From Eurosta solidaginis (taxonomy: Eukaryota > Arthropoda > Insecta > Diptera > Tephritidae): 64,000 bases of DNA. The stretch is taken from NCBI RefSeq assembly GCF_040869045.1, contig NC_090319.1, forward strand, positions 236,461,832 to 236,525,831, given 5' to 3'. Below are positions 12,251-23,400 of the stretch, in pieces. The position numbers were made by a program, and so were the translations under genes. A model generated the notes under the pieces. The model saw nothing but the letters and a program-made list of their open reading frames with translations, did not search any database and was not told the DNA's origin. The number at the start of each line of letters is the position of its first letter. The stretch's first letter is position 1.

Positions 12251-12357
12251 CCTACATGGTGATTTTCCCTTATTTTGTCTCCAAAGCTCTCAACTGAGTA
12301 TGTAATGTTCGGTTACACCCGAACTTAGCCTTTCTTACTTGTTTTATTTATTTTTTA

Positions 12358-12800
12358 TTTAAGATCGCGGGTTCGAATCGAGCTCAAGGTCTAACAATAA
12401 TTTTTTATCATTATTATTGTTATGATAAATTTTTTCTTAATTGAAAAAATTTTTGAATTAGAATAGAAGAAAGAAAAAATGTTTAGACAACTGCCAAAGC
12501 TCGTTGTATAGATCCATTTCGGGAACTGCTAAATTCTTTCATCGGCAACGTTTAGGCGCCGCTGCTATAACCATTCAGCCATCACAGCGGTTTTTTGTTT
12601 GTCTTCATTAATCCTATTTCTATTCTGGTTCGTGCCAATTGATATTCACAAAAAATTTTTTTCTTTCTTCTATTCTAATTCAAAAATTTTTTCAATTAAG
12701 AAAAAATGTATCATAACAATAATAATGATAAAAAATTATTGTTAGGCCTTGAGCTCGATTCGAACCCGCGATCTTAAAATCAGTAGGCCGATATAACAAC
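12358..12800. repeat. Foldback unit 2 with a long left and a shortened right arm
   Basis: The left arm (12,358-12,645) matches unit 1 through the loop region. The right arm (about 12,660-12,800) keeps only the outer part. Outermost bases on the right include ATCAGTAGGCCGATATAACA, complementary to the far left end of the composite near 6153-6173, so units 1 and 2 share one outer pair of ends. Confidence 0.8.
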
Positions 12801-12825
12801 AAAAATTATTTTTTATTTATTATTC

Positions 12826-15492
12826 TGCGTCATTAAGGTCATTTGATGACCTTTTTAAGATAAAATTGCCGATATCTTGAAAACGAAAAGCATTATTAAA
12901 ATTTCCTGTTATCTTATCCTAAATAATATTATTTTACATTTAAATTGACAAAAAAAAGTTATTTTTTTACATTAGTAAAAAAGTTATTCATAAACTTCCT
13001 TATTTGCCATTAAGGTCATCTCATGACCACAGGCAAATTAATATATACAGTTCAAACAACGATTGAAGCAATCGAATAATTTTGTATCAACTGTTACTCA
13101 AATCCACAAAAATACCCTAAAATATAAAGAAAAATGTTGGGTGTGCTCTCTCAGCGCCATCTGTGATTTCGCCATAAGAATAATATGAATATAACAGCTG
13201 TTCCACTTTTTGAATCCGAATTCGAATTTATATATGAGTAGGCTTTGCTTTGATAGATGATTTCAAAAAAAGTAGCCGTTTTGTTTTAGATAGTTATAGT
13301 AGGCTGTGATTAATTCAAATGAAATAATTTGAAACAATAGCTGAGAGACCAAAAAGTACATATATGTTAGTAAACTTTTTCAACTTGGCGGAGCAAGAAG
13401 TTTTTGAAAGTGATAAAGTGAATTAGAAAATTGTGAAAAATATTGAAAGCATGGATAGACCTAGTGTAAGTGTTATTTTCTATTTAGTGAAATTCAACAT
13501 ATTGTTGAAACATTTATTTTGTCCAGTGTTCGGGGTTATGTACTGAAAGGCAACTGCAGCAAATGGTAGATGAGATTTTCGATATTGATGATAATATAGA
13601 TGATTGCAGTGATGGGAATGATGAAACCTTCGAAATTGAAGAGATTTTAGAGGATGAAAGCTCTGATTCTGATCCTGATACCCAATCTGAGCATGGCTAT
13701 GAAGAAAATTCAGCATCATACGGCTCAAAAGATAAAAGTGTAGTGTGGTCGTTATCGCATTGTTATGGGTAACAAAAGAAAATATTATTCCAGGAAAACC
13801 TGGAATCACACAGTACGCTGTGCATCGTATAACTTCACTCAAAAGTTCGTTTGACCTTTGCTTCACAAAGCAGATGAAAAAAATTGTAATAGAGTTTAGT
13901 AACATGGAAGGTACTAAGAGAAGCCCTGATAAATTCAAGAAAATAGATGAAATTGAGTTCGACGCGTATCTTGGCATATTGCTTTTGGCAGGTAAAGAAC
14001 TAAGTTCAAGACAAAATATCCCATGATTTTAAATTTAACCACTTCATACAGGTGTTTACAGATCGCAATCTGAAAGCTTATGTAGCCTTTGGGATGGAAC
14101 GCACGGAAGGCCAATATTCCATAGTATTATGTTCCAGGGTCGTTTCAGTGAAATCAGCAGAATTCTTCGCTTTGATGATAAAGAAAACCGCAGATCACTG
14201 AGACCCACTGACAAGCTGGCACCCATTCGAGATTTATATCAAAAATGGGTTGAAAATCTTCCCTACTTGTTTGCACCGTACGAAAATGTTACAGTAGATG
14301 AGCGCTTAATCCCTTTCAAGGGAAGATGTCCATTTATGGTTTACATGCCCAGTAAATCTAATAAGTACGGTTTGAAAGCTTGGGTAGCAGCCGATGTCCG
14401 CACGAAGTTCTGTCTGAATTTTCAAATATACTTGGGAAAAGAGTCAATAAACTCACAGCCAGAAAGAAACCAAGGACAGCGCGTTGTTCTGGATCTGGTG
14501 AGCTCCTACTCTGGCCGTAATATAACAACAGATAATTTTTTCACAACATACGAATTGGCGCAAGAACTACTCAAACGAAATATTACTCTTGTTGGTACGG
14601 TGGGAGGTAACCGAAGGTTCCTTCCAGTATGCAGTACTAAAAAAGAGGATCGTAAACTGCCTGTATTTTCAAGTAGATTTTTCTTCAGCCAGCAAGTTTC
14701 GCTGGTACAATATGTTCCTAAGAAATACAAAATTGTCACAGTTTTAAGCACTCTGAATCACGGAAAAGATGTGATTCCAAGCAATCCAAAAAAGCTACCA
14801 GAGATTATTTCATACTACAACAGCACGAAAGGAGGAGTAGATACAATTGATCAATTGGTAGAAACATACTCCTGTAAAAGGCAAACAAAACGATGGCCTG
14901 TAGCTTTGTTTAGCAATATGATTGATATATCTGCTCTCAATGGATTTGTTTTGTGGACTGAAGTGAACCCCGAATGGAATTCGTCCAAAACTTATAAAAG
15001 GAGGCTTTATTTAGAAGAGCTTGGATTAGCTCTCGCGTTTGAGCATATGCAGCGTAGAGAACGTGTTCCAAGATCACAAGCATCGGCATCAATTATCAAA
15101 AAAATGAGAACTGAGTCTGAGCAACCAAACACACCAACGACTGAGCCTAGCCGTAAAAGGAAAGCGAGTCAAAGAGTACCTTGCGCTATCTGTCCATCGG
15201 GTAAACGTCGGAAGACTTATGAGCACTGTAAGGTATGTGGAACTACTGTATGCCCTCAGCATCGGACTACGGTCTCTATCACAACGTTTTATTGCGGAAA
15301 CCATGCTCCATAAATTTAAAAATAATTTCTTTAATGAAATAATATGAAATCTTTTTATTTTAATGTGTTTAAACATGAATTCAATTTTTTTTTAAACCTA
15401 TGTTATAATTTTTGGACTGAAATATATGCGTGGTTATTTCGTGACCTTAATGACTAATTTGTAAGTTTTTCTTAATAATTCAGAAGGGTTAA
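12826..15492 (+). mobile_element. piggyBac-like DNA transposon, left tip disrupted
   Basis: The right end is CAGAAGGG followed by TTAA (15,481-15,492), the expected piggyBac terminus and target site. A subterminal inverted motif GTCATTAAGGTCA lies at about 12,829 on the left and in complement at about 15,440 on the right; related copies occur near 13,010. On the left, the bases that should carry the CCCTTCTG tip are replaced by the foldback composite's right end, so the left tip is lost or interrupted. The transposase gene occupies 13,451-15,313. Confidence 0.85.
13451..15313 (+). CDS. piggyBac-type transposase, three exons, one apparent frameshift
   Basis: Would cut and rejoin element ends at TTAA sites. 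Exon 1 is 13,451-13,465 (MDRPS). A 61-bp GT-AG intron (13,466-13,526) follows. Exon 2 starts CSGLCTERQLQQ and has an acidic N-terminal region. A 60-bp GT-AG intron (13,992-14,051) joins ILLLA to GVYRSQSES, restoring the conserved piggyBac text through LWDGTHGRPIF. The last exon has catalytic aspartates in VDERLIPFKG, TTDNFFT and GGVDTIDQ, and a C-terminal Cys/His-rich domain (CAIC, CKVC, CPQH). One frame change is needed near 13,755-13,765 within exon 2; otherwise about 580 codons are open. It may be a recent loss or a sequencing error. Confidence 0.85.
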
Positions 15493-15541
15493 GTTGAGTC
15501 TTTGAGTTTGTAGATTCTTACAGACTATATTATGCACATTT

Positions 15542-16425
15542 TTACATTAACTTAATCCTAGAAATATAAGATCTTAAACTGTTAATTAAGGCAGCGTAGC
15601 CAAAAGTGTAGTCAGCACCTGAGGAGTTAACAAACGTATTCAGATCAGCACAATCCCTAGAAGTAGGAGCATTTACACCATAAATAATTCTGGAAAACCC
15701 AATTTTTAAGGTTTCGGAGGTTTCTGCATGGGACATTAACTGACTTTTTTCAAGAAGTGATGGACAATCAACGGGGCATTTACACCATAAATAATTCTGG
15801 AAAACCCAATTTTTAAGGGTTCAAACTTGTAGAGGTTTCTGCATGGGACATTAAACTGAATTTTGTCAAGAAGTGATGGACAATCAACGGTCCCTGAAAT
15901 TATGCAAATGACAAATGAGCAAGATAGAATGGAATGTCTATTTGCAAGCGTGTGTAGTGCAATTAAGAGGCACCGAGATTCATACGAGTGCATTGGTTCA
16001 GAAAAGTTTAAAGATCGAAGAGCAAATCGTAAAAAACTTTCTGAGCACGCTAAAGCCGATTAGAGCGGCCAATTCGGTAGCGTCTCCAAATGACAGCCGC
16101 ACACTCCAACCTCGATCTGACTAAGTCACAATATAGTGACTTCATAGCGTAGGGGCTAGTGAAAGCGGAACAGTTGCGACGTACGAACGCAAGCATTTTG
16201 TATTATCAAGTTATGACATAGTTTACATGCGTAAAGAAATTAAATTGAGTGTCAAAATACACCCCTAGGTCTTTGATTTCTTCAACAGATTGCAATGTAT
16301 ACCCAGCGATACTTTAGCAATTACGAAGGGAATTAACTGATTTTGAAAAAGTCACATGAAAGCATTTTTTAATGTTTAACGATAAACGATTGATTATTGC
16401 GCTTATCAACCCTTGACTGTTCTGT
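15542..16425 (-). pseudogene. Reverse transcriptase C-terminus of LINE L3, decayed
   Basis: On the minus strand, pieces read SVEEIKDLGVYFD, AMKSLYCDLVRSRLE, then YESRCLLIALHTLANRHS and SCSFVICIISGTVDCPSLL, which is the thumb and C-terminal text of a Jockey/CR1-group LINE. Stops and frameshifts interrupt it. Near its 3' part a 107-bp block is tandemly duplicated (see 15,670-15,880). It is a different family from L1 and L2. Confidence 0.75.
15670..15885. repeat. Tandem duplication of 107 bp inside LINE L3
   Basis: The block ATTTACACCATAAATAATTC starts at 15,671 and again at 15,778; the block CAAGAAGTGATGGACAATCA is at about 15,751 and 15,869. The two copies differ by a small indel, so the duplication followed insertion and has begun to diverge. 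Confidence 0.9.
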
Positions 16426-16429
16426 AAAT

Positions 16430-17045
16430 TCCATTTAGATCATAGAGGGTAGAAGTATGAAAAGGAGCACAAGGTATGAATATTGATGGGCGTCTTACAT
16501 CAGCAAAGGTGCAGAAAGTAGTCAGTTTTTTTAAACGCCAGCTGGCAAACAAAGACGAAAGCGATGGGAAGAAATCTATAGCTATATTTTATCAGCTATC
16601 CGTTAGATCTGAGCATTTACAAACGTGCTCGCTTGTATCCAGGATCGGTTTCCATTCCAAATGAACCGAGTCCTTCAGGTTGGCACAATTAAGGAAAATA
16701 CCATGTTTCCGTCCTCGAAACTCAAACAAAAAAGCGCTTTCGAAACCAGTTTTCGAAATGAGAAAATATTAAACATGGACGTAAGATCGGGGAGGTTATG
16801 TGTATAAACTTAAAATCAAAACAAAAATTATTTCTGGAAGTGCGAAAAAAATTTGGAGGAAAAGCATGAATCTTGGGCATTAAATACCAAAAAATGGTTT
16901 AACGGCTTTGTGAGCGGGTCTTATTTTCAGCAGAACCATATTAATATAAAGTCCGTTAACAAATGTAACGTGTGTGTTTGGTTTTATTAGTAAAATAAAT
17001 AAGGTCGGCTTTTGAAGTTTGCATATTATTTTCTTTGTAGTCATA
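16430..17045. other. Unassigned DNA, no gene seen
   Basis: Contains a 62-codon open stretch at 16,476-16,664 without recognisable motifs, in otherwise A+T-rich DNA between LINE fragments. Probably unrecognised transposon debris. Confidence 0.35.
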
Positions 17046-17049
17046 AATG

Positions 17050-17775
17050 AAATATTGTCATACAAGTTAAAAGCCTTACAGGCCTGCCAAAGCACCGATC
17101 TCAGACCTGCTACGGGCTGTCTTCTTATGTCTCCAAAACACTACCTACACAATGAAGCGAGAGTACTCCCCATTAGCGAGGGAAATGAAATGCTGAACAA
17201 ACAGTTTCTGTTGAATACCCAGAAACTTGGGCATCCCAATAGATTTCTTATTGAAGAGGCCACACTTCCCAGGGGCTTAAGAAGTCATCTCAATAAGCAT
17301 TAGGAGGAAATACGGCACCTGACAACACAGCCATATGAAGAAAAAAACACAAATAGGTCCTCAGTGATATCCACAAAAAGATGTCGGACCTCTATGCCAG
17401 CATTTGCCCGACGAACAAAGTTCTTAAAGAAAAATACTCATAACTCGCAGGAAAAGAACGCACTCTCCATAGGGAGACGCGCGTCACTCTATCTCAACTT
17501 CGATCTGGATACTGTAACAGGTTAAACCCTTACCTACCCAGATTCAACCTCGACATACATAATGTATATTCTGGTTGCAATGTGTCCCCACATACACCAA
17601 CCATCTCTTTCATTGCAATGTGGAACCAACGTCTCTAACTCCCCTCTCACTCTGTTCCACTGCTGTTGAAACTGCAAGTTTCCTTGGAATCCCGTTATAT
17701 AATATTGATGACAAATTTGTATCGGTCGCGTCTATTGAATGGTGCGGAGCACTGCTACAACGTCAACAACAGATC
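17050..17775 (+). mobile_element. LINE L2, 3' fragment
   Basis: Matches the C-terminal part of L2: LKALQACQSTDLRPATGCLLMSP, then NEMLNKQFLLNTQKLGHPN and RGLRSHLNKH. Decayed zinc-knuckle text follows (17,560-17,620) and then the UTR ending in CTGCTACAACGTCAACAACA (about 17,752-17,771). It has stops at 17,304 and later frameshifts. This is a 5'-truncated insertion, typical of LINEs. Confidence 0.85.
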
Positions 17776-17779
17776 TGTA

Positions 17780-18200
17780 AATACTGATGACTGGGGAATT
17801 ATTATCCGCAACTCTTTGTGTTGCATCCAACAGCTCCCGCTCTGTTATTCCTGGAATGTCCATACCTTCGAGGTCCTCGTTTTGATAGGTCCAGTAATCT
17901 TGTGTCGGGAAAAGGTATTTTACGATTCTTGTTATTAGTATCGGACATGTAGGTTGCTCTGACTTCTGCCCTTTAATTTAAGCCACCACCTTTCTGTAAG
18001 CTCAGCCAGTTCTTTGAACATGCTCTCTTGCTCTTTTTTATTGCATGTTTATGCGCTACTCGTGCCGACGAACGTGCCCTCTGTGCCCTTCGTCGTACTT
18101 TGTGACATATTCTACGATCTTCCACTATCCTTACTCTACCAATACGCAGGAGATCGATTTACTTTTGTGAGACTTATAAACATGGCAGCAGGAAAATATG
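17780..18200 (-). pseudogene. R1-like LINE fragment, region before RT domain
   Basis: Read on the minus strand, part of the sequence gives KKSKRACFKEL, then about 100 bp on DIPGITERELLDATQRVADN, which resembles the linker and first RT block (the EL.EA..L..NKAPG position) of R1-group LINEs. The block is cut off where the L2 tail ends at 17,775. Frame is not continuous. Assignment rests on style only. Confidence 0.45.
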
Positions 18201-18344
18201 TGCCGTTTTTAATTAAGCAGTGTGAAGAGAGGTTATACGTGGAGTAATTAAGAAAACTTGAAAAAGTGTAACCACCGGCACATCGCTACATATTAAAAGA
18301 AGGATATTATAAAAGATTCGACATCAGAAGTGGAGCTAGAAAAC

Positions 18345-18605
18345 GCTTACTTACTTATTTACGCTTAACCGTTTAAACGTTTGTGGCCATCCAACAAGGC
18401 GCGCCTGTCGCTGCTTTGTTATGCTGGCGCCAATTAGTCACACCAAGGAGTTTAACTCGTTTTTCACCTGGTCCTTCAAGCGGAGTGGTGGCCGCTCTAT
18501 TCCTCCGATAGAAACATCTTCTTAGCCGGAGGGTCATTTATCATTCGCATAACATAGTCCAGTCAGCGTAGCCGCTGTGTTTTAATTCACTGCATCATGT
18601 TGATG
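18345..18605 (-). mobile_element. RTE-clade LINE, 3' end fragment
   Basis: The minus strand gives LDYVMRMINDPPAKKMFLSE, then GRPPLRLKDQVKNELNSL and RALLDGHKRLNG, the C-terminal text common to insect RTE-type retrotransposons, and ends near a TTAC-rich stretch (CTTACTTACTTATTTAC at about 18,346-18,362). Only the last roughly 80 codons remain, with indels. Confidence 0.75.
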
Positions 18606-19070
18606 TCGGCAAGAATAAAACGATCCGAAGCGGATTCAATGACATTGCGGAAAGTACGCTCCCATTGACGGGCATCCGTCGGGATAGGGAGGGCAGCAAA
18701 ACGATTCTCAGTATATGTTTTGTAATCTTCCCACTTTCTTTTCTTAAAATTGATAAAAGTGAATTTTTGAGCAATGATGAAGTCGGCAGATCGCTCGAGT
18801 GAATGGAATATTGGTAGGTGGTCGGATGCCAATGTTAACATCGGCTGCCAGTTGACGTAATTTACGAGTCCTGCGCTTATGATTGAGATATATGTCGAAC
18901 TGTGACAGCTTCCTACCATACGAATGGGGGCGTCTCTGTTTATTGTGCAGAACGTCGCAGATCTTGCCGTGAGTTTATGCTCTTGGATCGCAGCAATGTG
19001 GATGTTGTGCCACTTCTTGTAAAAGTTACGAGGAGGACGGGTTTTGGGGTCTAGCCCAGAACATCCCGTC
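18587..19070 (-). pseudogene. LINE L2 endonuclease fragment
   Basis: The minus strand carries AAIQEHKLTARS (start of the endonuclease) joined directly to ATFCTINRD, then MVGSCHSS, LASDHLPIFHS and TDARQWERTFRNVIES. These match L2 at 2700-3060. The central part with the GDFNAHH motif is missing, so an internal deletion removed part of the active site. It abuts the RTE fragment at about 18,600, another junction between dead elements. Confidence 0.8.
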
Positions 19071-19074
19071 AGGT

Positions 19075-20500
19075 GTAAATGTTTTCATATCCACCTCAAA
19101 GTTTGAACATTGAAAGATCCATAAAGCTACGTGGCTGTCACCCGATCGAAAAATACGGCACAGGATATAGGAAAAAATTTTACTTGATACCAAAAACTCG
19201 GCGAAAGACGCGAGGTTTCAACCGGGATCAAATTTCAGAAGAAAAAGGCGACCTGGTAGCCAATGTTCAGAGAGTGCTCAGATTTTAAAAGCCTATATGC
19301 AAAGTAATACAGCAAAATGTTACACTACATTTCCGAACGCCAATCATAAATCGCAGAAGCGTCCATGTATGGGCGGAAAAAATTTTTATTATTACATTTG
19401 AAAAAATAGTCGCTCAAAAAACGTTTCCATCTGAATGCCGTTAGAAGATTTTAGAGAAAATTTCACATACTATCACAATATCATGCTTTCAATTGATAGG
19501 GGAAATATGAAAAATTATGTTTAATAAAAACTGCAAGGCCGCAGCGCAGGTATTCCTGTCGTAAGGGGCAAGAGAATTGTTATGGTTTATTTGTGAGATA
19601 GTCACCTTTATATAATTCAGCTGATTTCAACTGGTTGTTTGGGTAATAGTGAAAAGGGTAAGGATTCACCTCACTCATCGTCTACCCAATAGATAAAATA
19701 AATTTCTTTGTCTGTGGCATCATCAAATATTCCAATGACGTTGGGGAATTCCCAACAACGGAACTTTTTTATTTCCAGAGCAAGAAGTATTCGGTGTGTT
19801 CCTGCTGTGGCCCGGTAGCCCAAAGTTGACCGCCTGTAACAAAGCAGGAAAAGTTAAGGTCGTCATCCCTATGGAGTTAAGTTTTGCAGATTTTATCAGC
19901 AATTACTACAAAAAGCGTTTCACAAGTTTTATATTGCTTGTACCTTGTAATTAATTGTAAAACATTGTAGGGATTGTGGGTAATATCAAAGTATTGTAAA
20001 ATATGTAAATTAAAAATGCAAATCTGATTTTCGGCAGAACATCTGATTGCGACTATCAATATTTGCAACGTTTACAAATATTTGCGTCCACATGTAATTG
20101 TTTACAATTCTTTAAAATAATGGATTATTTGCTTCAAACTATGATCATATATAAAATTACATTATTTAAAAGTGAATAATTGTTGTAAACAACGTAAAAA
20201 CCTTACACGCATAACCCTGGAATAAAGTGTCATGGTGTATGCAAAAATAGCTTGGGATGTTAGGAAAAATAAAACCCTATCTCTGTTGGGATTGTTCGGG
20301 CTGCATGGGAATACACAGAACCAGTTGTCCATTCGCATAACGGGCCGCAAAAGTGAAGCGTGGCCACCAGCGATGGGGTTTGCTACTAAACGAACGCAGC
20401 GCACAAAACCATAAATTAGTGCTGAATTTATGGAAATAGTAGCTTTCTGGATCAGGCCCGCCGCTTGCAGTTTTTTGACTGCGTGCAAATACCGCTAATG
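19075..20500. other. Unassigned DNA, no gene seen
   Basis: No recognisable protein or repeat. Short open stretches (19,079-19,288 plus; 20,162-20,488 minus) have no motifs and look fortuitous. Confidence 0.35.
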
Positions 20501-20514
20501 GCGCCCTCCCATTG

Positions 20515-20580
20515 AAGACTAACACGTTTCAGATTTTATGTGCTAGTTTTCTATGAGAAAAACTGAAACGTGTTAGTCTT
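20515..20580. repeat. 18-bp perfect inverted repeat, 30-bp loop
   Basis: AAGACTAACACGTTTCAG at 20,515-20,532 pairs with its complement at 20,563-20,580. Outside it, pairing continues imperfectly (TCCCATTG against CAAGGGA). It could be the tip of a small foldback element or a hairpin; no autonomous partner is seen. Confidence 0.85.
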
Positions 20581-20709
20581 TCAAGGGACAATAATATACT
20601 GAGTTTTGCTTTAAAAAAGATTTTTTTTTAATTTTGTTCATCATAGAACTTAAAAGAAAAGAAATCTTAATAAATAGGTATAAAACATTTATTTTGATTG
20701 GGGTCTTAG

Positions 20710-20827
20710 GGCCGTTTTCACCATCTCCGGTTAACGCTAACTGGAAGTTTATTTGACAGATAACCGGATTACGATTTCTGGTAAATAAACTGTCAGTCAG
20801 CGCTAACCGGAGAGGGTGAAAACAGCC
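20710..20827. mobile_element. Small MITE, about 118 bp
   Basis: Ends are GGCCGTTTTCACCATCTCCG and the complement of GGCTGTTTTCACCCTCTCCG, continuing through TTAACGCTAACTG-type text and a GTTTATTTGACAG/CTGTCAG core. Roughly 45 bp per arm pair with mismatches. Too short to encode anything. Target duplication is unclear. Confidence 0.75.
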
Positions 20828-20884
20828 TTTAATAATATTTGTTTAATAAATGTAAAACTTAAAACAATACTTATATACATATGT

Positions 20885-21212
20885 ATACATATTACAAAAA
20901 CTTAACTCTTCTTGCCTTTATACTTGCAAAATCTTCTATAAACTTTCTTGTATCCCAGCTGTCTAAATTTTCGTGTTCAACTATGGCTAAATTATTAAGT
21001 CTCTGTTGGAGCATTGTTGATCTCAAATAATTTTTAAAATTTTTAATTGTGAAAAGTATCTTTCACCAGATGCATCTGAAACCGGCAAAGTAAGTAATAT
21101 TCTCAGTGCTATTGCTGTGTTCGGAAATGTTGAAATTAGGTTATTCGAAAAAGATATATCAATATCGTTTGTGGATCATTAGACTGATTTTCCGCAAAAT
21201 CTTTCAACTTTA
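20885..21212 (-). pseudogene. hAT transposase, C-terminal dimerisation domain
   Basis: Minus strand: LKLKDFAENQSNDPQTIL, a frame change, then FPNTAIALRILLTLPVSDAS, GERYFSQLKILKNYLRSTM and RLNNLAIVEHENL. This is the hAT family dimerisation domain. It continues the piece at 29,647-29,983. Two frame disruptions are visible. Confidence 0.85.
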
Positions 21213-21477
21213 AACGAGCAATTCTTGTATATTTGTATGTTGGTATAACCAAACGATATCGGGAACGGCTCAACCGACTTGAAATTTGGCACAGAGATAA
21301 TGTATCACCTTCTAAGACTTTCTACCTAGGTGTTGACACTCAGAATATTTCACAAGGTTGCCACCTATTCGAAATTAAAAAAAAATGCATGAGATATGCC
21401 GATATGGGTATCGAACGAAAGGTATTTCACTCCGCATTACAATAGGGACATTTTTGAGTAGGGTTGCCATTTGTATA

Positions 21478-21813
21478 AGTTAATTTAGACCGAACTAAAT
21501 TATTAAAAAAACATTTTTTCTACGGCAGGAAGCCGTGGGATTTTTATTTAATGTCAAAAATAGAACTGAATTACAATTTGGAAAGATACTTAATTATATA
21601 CCCTGATCTTCGTTGTCGCGTCACTGCTTGGTGAATATTCGTTGTTGCACCGCAGCTCAGAAAATATGGCCTTGATTCAAGATATCTGGTATCCAGACAT
21701 GCAGTCACCACTTTTGGCGATTGCGCGTGTAGAACTGCAATATTTGTATCTGTATACTTTGTATCAGCGCGAGAGAATGAATTTCTGGTCCTAAAATATT
21801 TGTTATGTTAACT
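21478..21813 (-). repeat. 3' LTR of the errantivirus-type provirus
   Basis: 336 bp, AGTTAA ... TTAACT. About 95% like the 5' LTR by eye, with several substitutions and small indels, so the insertion is not very recent. Confidence 0.9.
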
Positions 21814-21822
21814 TCTCCCTCC

Positions 21823-23400
21823 TTAAAAACGCTTGTCCCTGAGCGTCTGAAAAATTTGAAACGCTCTAGCTGGGGGTGTGGGAACTTCTGACATAGCCTC
21901 TTCTTCTTGATTGGCCTGTCCAATAGTTTCCGATGGCTGTTTTAACGGCTTATCTATTTTGTGCCTTTTATAGCAATATTTGCCAAAACTAACCATCAGG
22001 ACAATGATTACTATAAGAGTAAATCCTGAAGAAAATCGGTTTATTACACATTCTGTTTGGAGTGACTGGATTTCGATGGTATTGTTTATGTGTAGCGCAC
22101 TGAGCACTTCTAATGCCAAAAGTTTATTCAGGCTCTCTTCTATTGGATTTGGTTGTGCTATTGCTGGCATAATCCTTAAAAGGGGTGTCTCGAAATTCCT
22201 ATATGTTCTTCCATTGACTACAGCGGTCTAATTTTGAAAATTTACAGTGTGTATCCCATTCATGTATCTCACGTCGTTGCTTGTGGTAATATTGCCTTTC
22301 TAGTTGTTAGGAAAAGCATTCCGGGCGCAACAAGCTCGTCCTTTGGGATGTGGTGGCAGTTGATGAAGTGACACGAAGAGTTTAGGCTTTTTATTAACTT
22401 AGGTATACAATAATCATTACTTAAATCTATTAACTCATTTTGTTTACATATGCTTATTTTTTTATTTTTCTACAATTATTTGTTTTGCCGAATATACGGT
22501 CTTTATTTTTTAGAACATTATTATACTTTAGGTCAATTATAACTTTATTCCTTATAACAGCTTTTATTATTAAATTTTCGTATGTATCCATGGTGGTTAA
22601 TGGTATTTTAACAATGTATAAAATTGATGAAATATTTCTAAGTTCACTTAGTTCAGCTAGTTCTAATGCCTCTTCGGAAATATCAAAATTCTTTATTTAT
22701 TTCTCCTATAGCTAAACCAATTTCCAATTTATTTAATATTCCACTTCTTGACCATTGTATGGCGTACTTAACAGTTACAATTTCTTCTTTGATTAATCTT
22801 AGCTTATTTTGGATGCTTACTGCTACCTCATTTGTTATGACATTTTTCTTTTTTATAGCATTTAACAAACTATTTGTAATTTCAGTAATTTTATTTACTT
22901 GTTGTTTCAACACATTATTTATAACAATTTGTTTATTATTGTTTATAACCAATTTTCCCAAGTTAGGATTTATAATATTGAGGTCATCATGGTCGGGGCT
23001 TCCCGCTATGTATTTCCAAGCGGTACCGAGAAATTCTAGGGATCTTCGGGTTTTAGTATTTCAGATGGGTTCAATGAGTTCCAACAACTCAATAGCTTGT
23101 TGGACCTCATGCTGCAGGGTAGGATATAAAAGATTTGATGATGTTCAATTTTTTCCTATGGTCGCCGTTATATTTTCCAAAAGGTTTCTGTATGCTTGGG
23201 TGTTAATAATATGGATGAAGTTGAGGGTGCCATCTTTGATTTTTGAGAGGCCGTTATTTATCTATGGTTATTAAGTGGGATGATGAATAATCGTGGATTT
23301 GGATATCCGCATGTACCATGCAGGCAGGGAGACTGAAAAATTAGTTTATTTTCTTAATGACCATGAACACTCAATTATTGCTTGTATCTAAAATCGTACG
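21823..23400 (-). pseudogene. Env-like gene of the provirus (fragmented)
   Basis: Position between pol and the 3' LTR, with pieces at 22,683-22,961 (a Lys/Ile/Asn-rich helical region) and 21,823-22,170, which includes a hydrophobic membrane segment (about 20 residues, TLIVIIVLMVSF) followed by a basic, Pro-containing cytoplasmic tail. In the family this protein mediates membrane fusion. The frame is disrupted between the pieces, so no functional product is expected. I give no rebuilt sequence. Confidence 0.65.

Larger units (their letters stand above)
6665..12343 (+). mobile_element. Family H copy H1 (outer), interrupted by H2
   Basis: The 5' segment (6665-7346) starts within the A-end (TGAGCAGAGCTCACAGAG), has a CCGT microsatellite near 6795-6820, and ends at GTGCAATGAAATATA. 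The sequence resumes at 10,880 with AAAATACCAGAAAATTTC and runs to the B-end (GTTCGGTTACACCCGAAC, then CTTACTTG) near 12,343. Uninterrupted copies such as 44,370-44,420 read straight through this joint, which proves the insertion. The A-end is short by about 10 bp. Non-coding. Confidence 0.85.
6141..12810. mobile_element. Foldback composite with long inverted arms enclosing family H copies
   Basis: The outermost ends are inverted repeats: AATTTTTGTTGTCATATCGG on the left (6145-6164) and its complement with one mismatch on the right (about 12,786-12,805). Four arm segments carry the block GATCGCGGGTTCGAATCGAG: forward at about 6179, reverse near 6640, forward near 12,362 and reverse near 12,755. 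The arms at 6177-6393 and 6440-6664 pair along more than 200 bp. The interior 6665-12,343 is family H DNA. It can be read as one foldback element split by H, or two adjacent ones. No transposase is present. Confidence 0.7.

Noticed and set aside
18014..18247. 77-codon plus-strand ORF with hydrophobic start
   Set aside because: The opposite strand carries LINE-like text; the plus frame has no motif.
20162..20488. 108-codon minus-strand open stretch
   Set aside because: No recognisable motif, overlaps other open frames on both strands, and lies beside small inverted-repeat elements.
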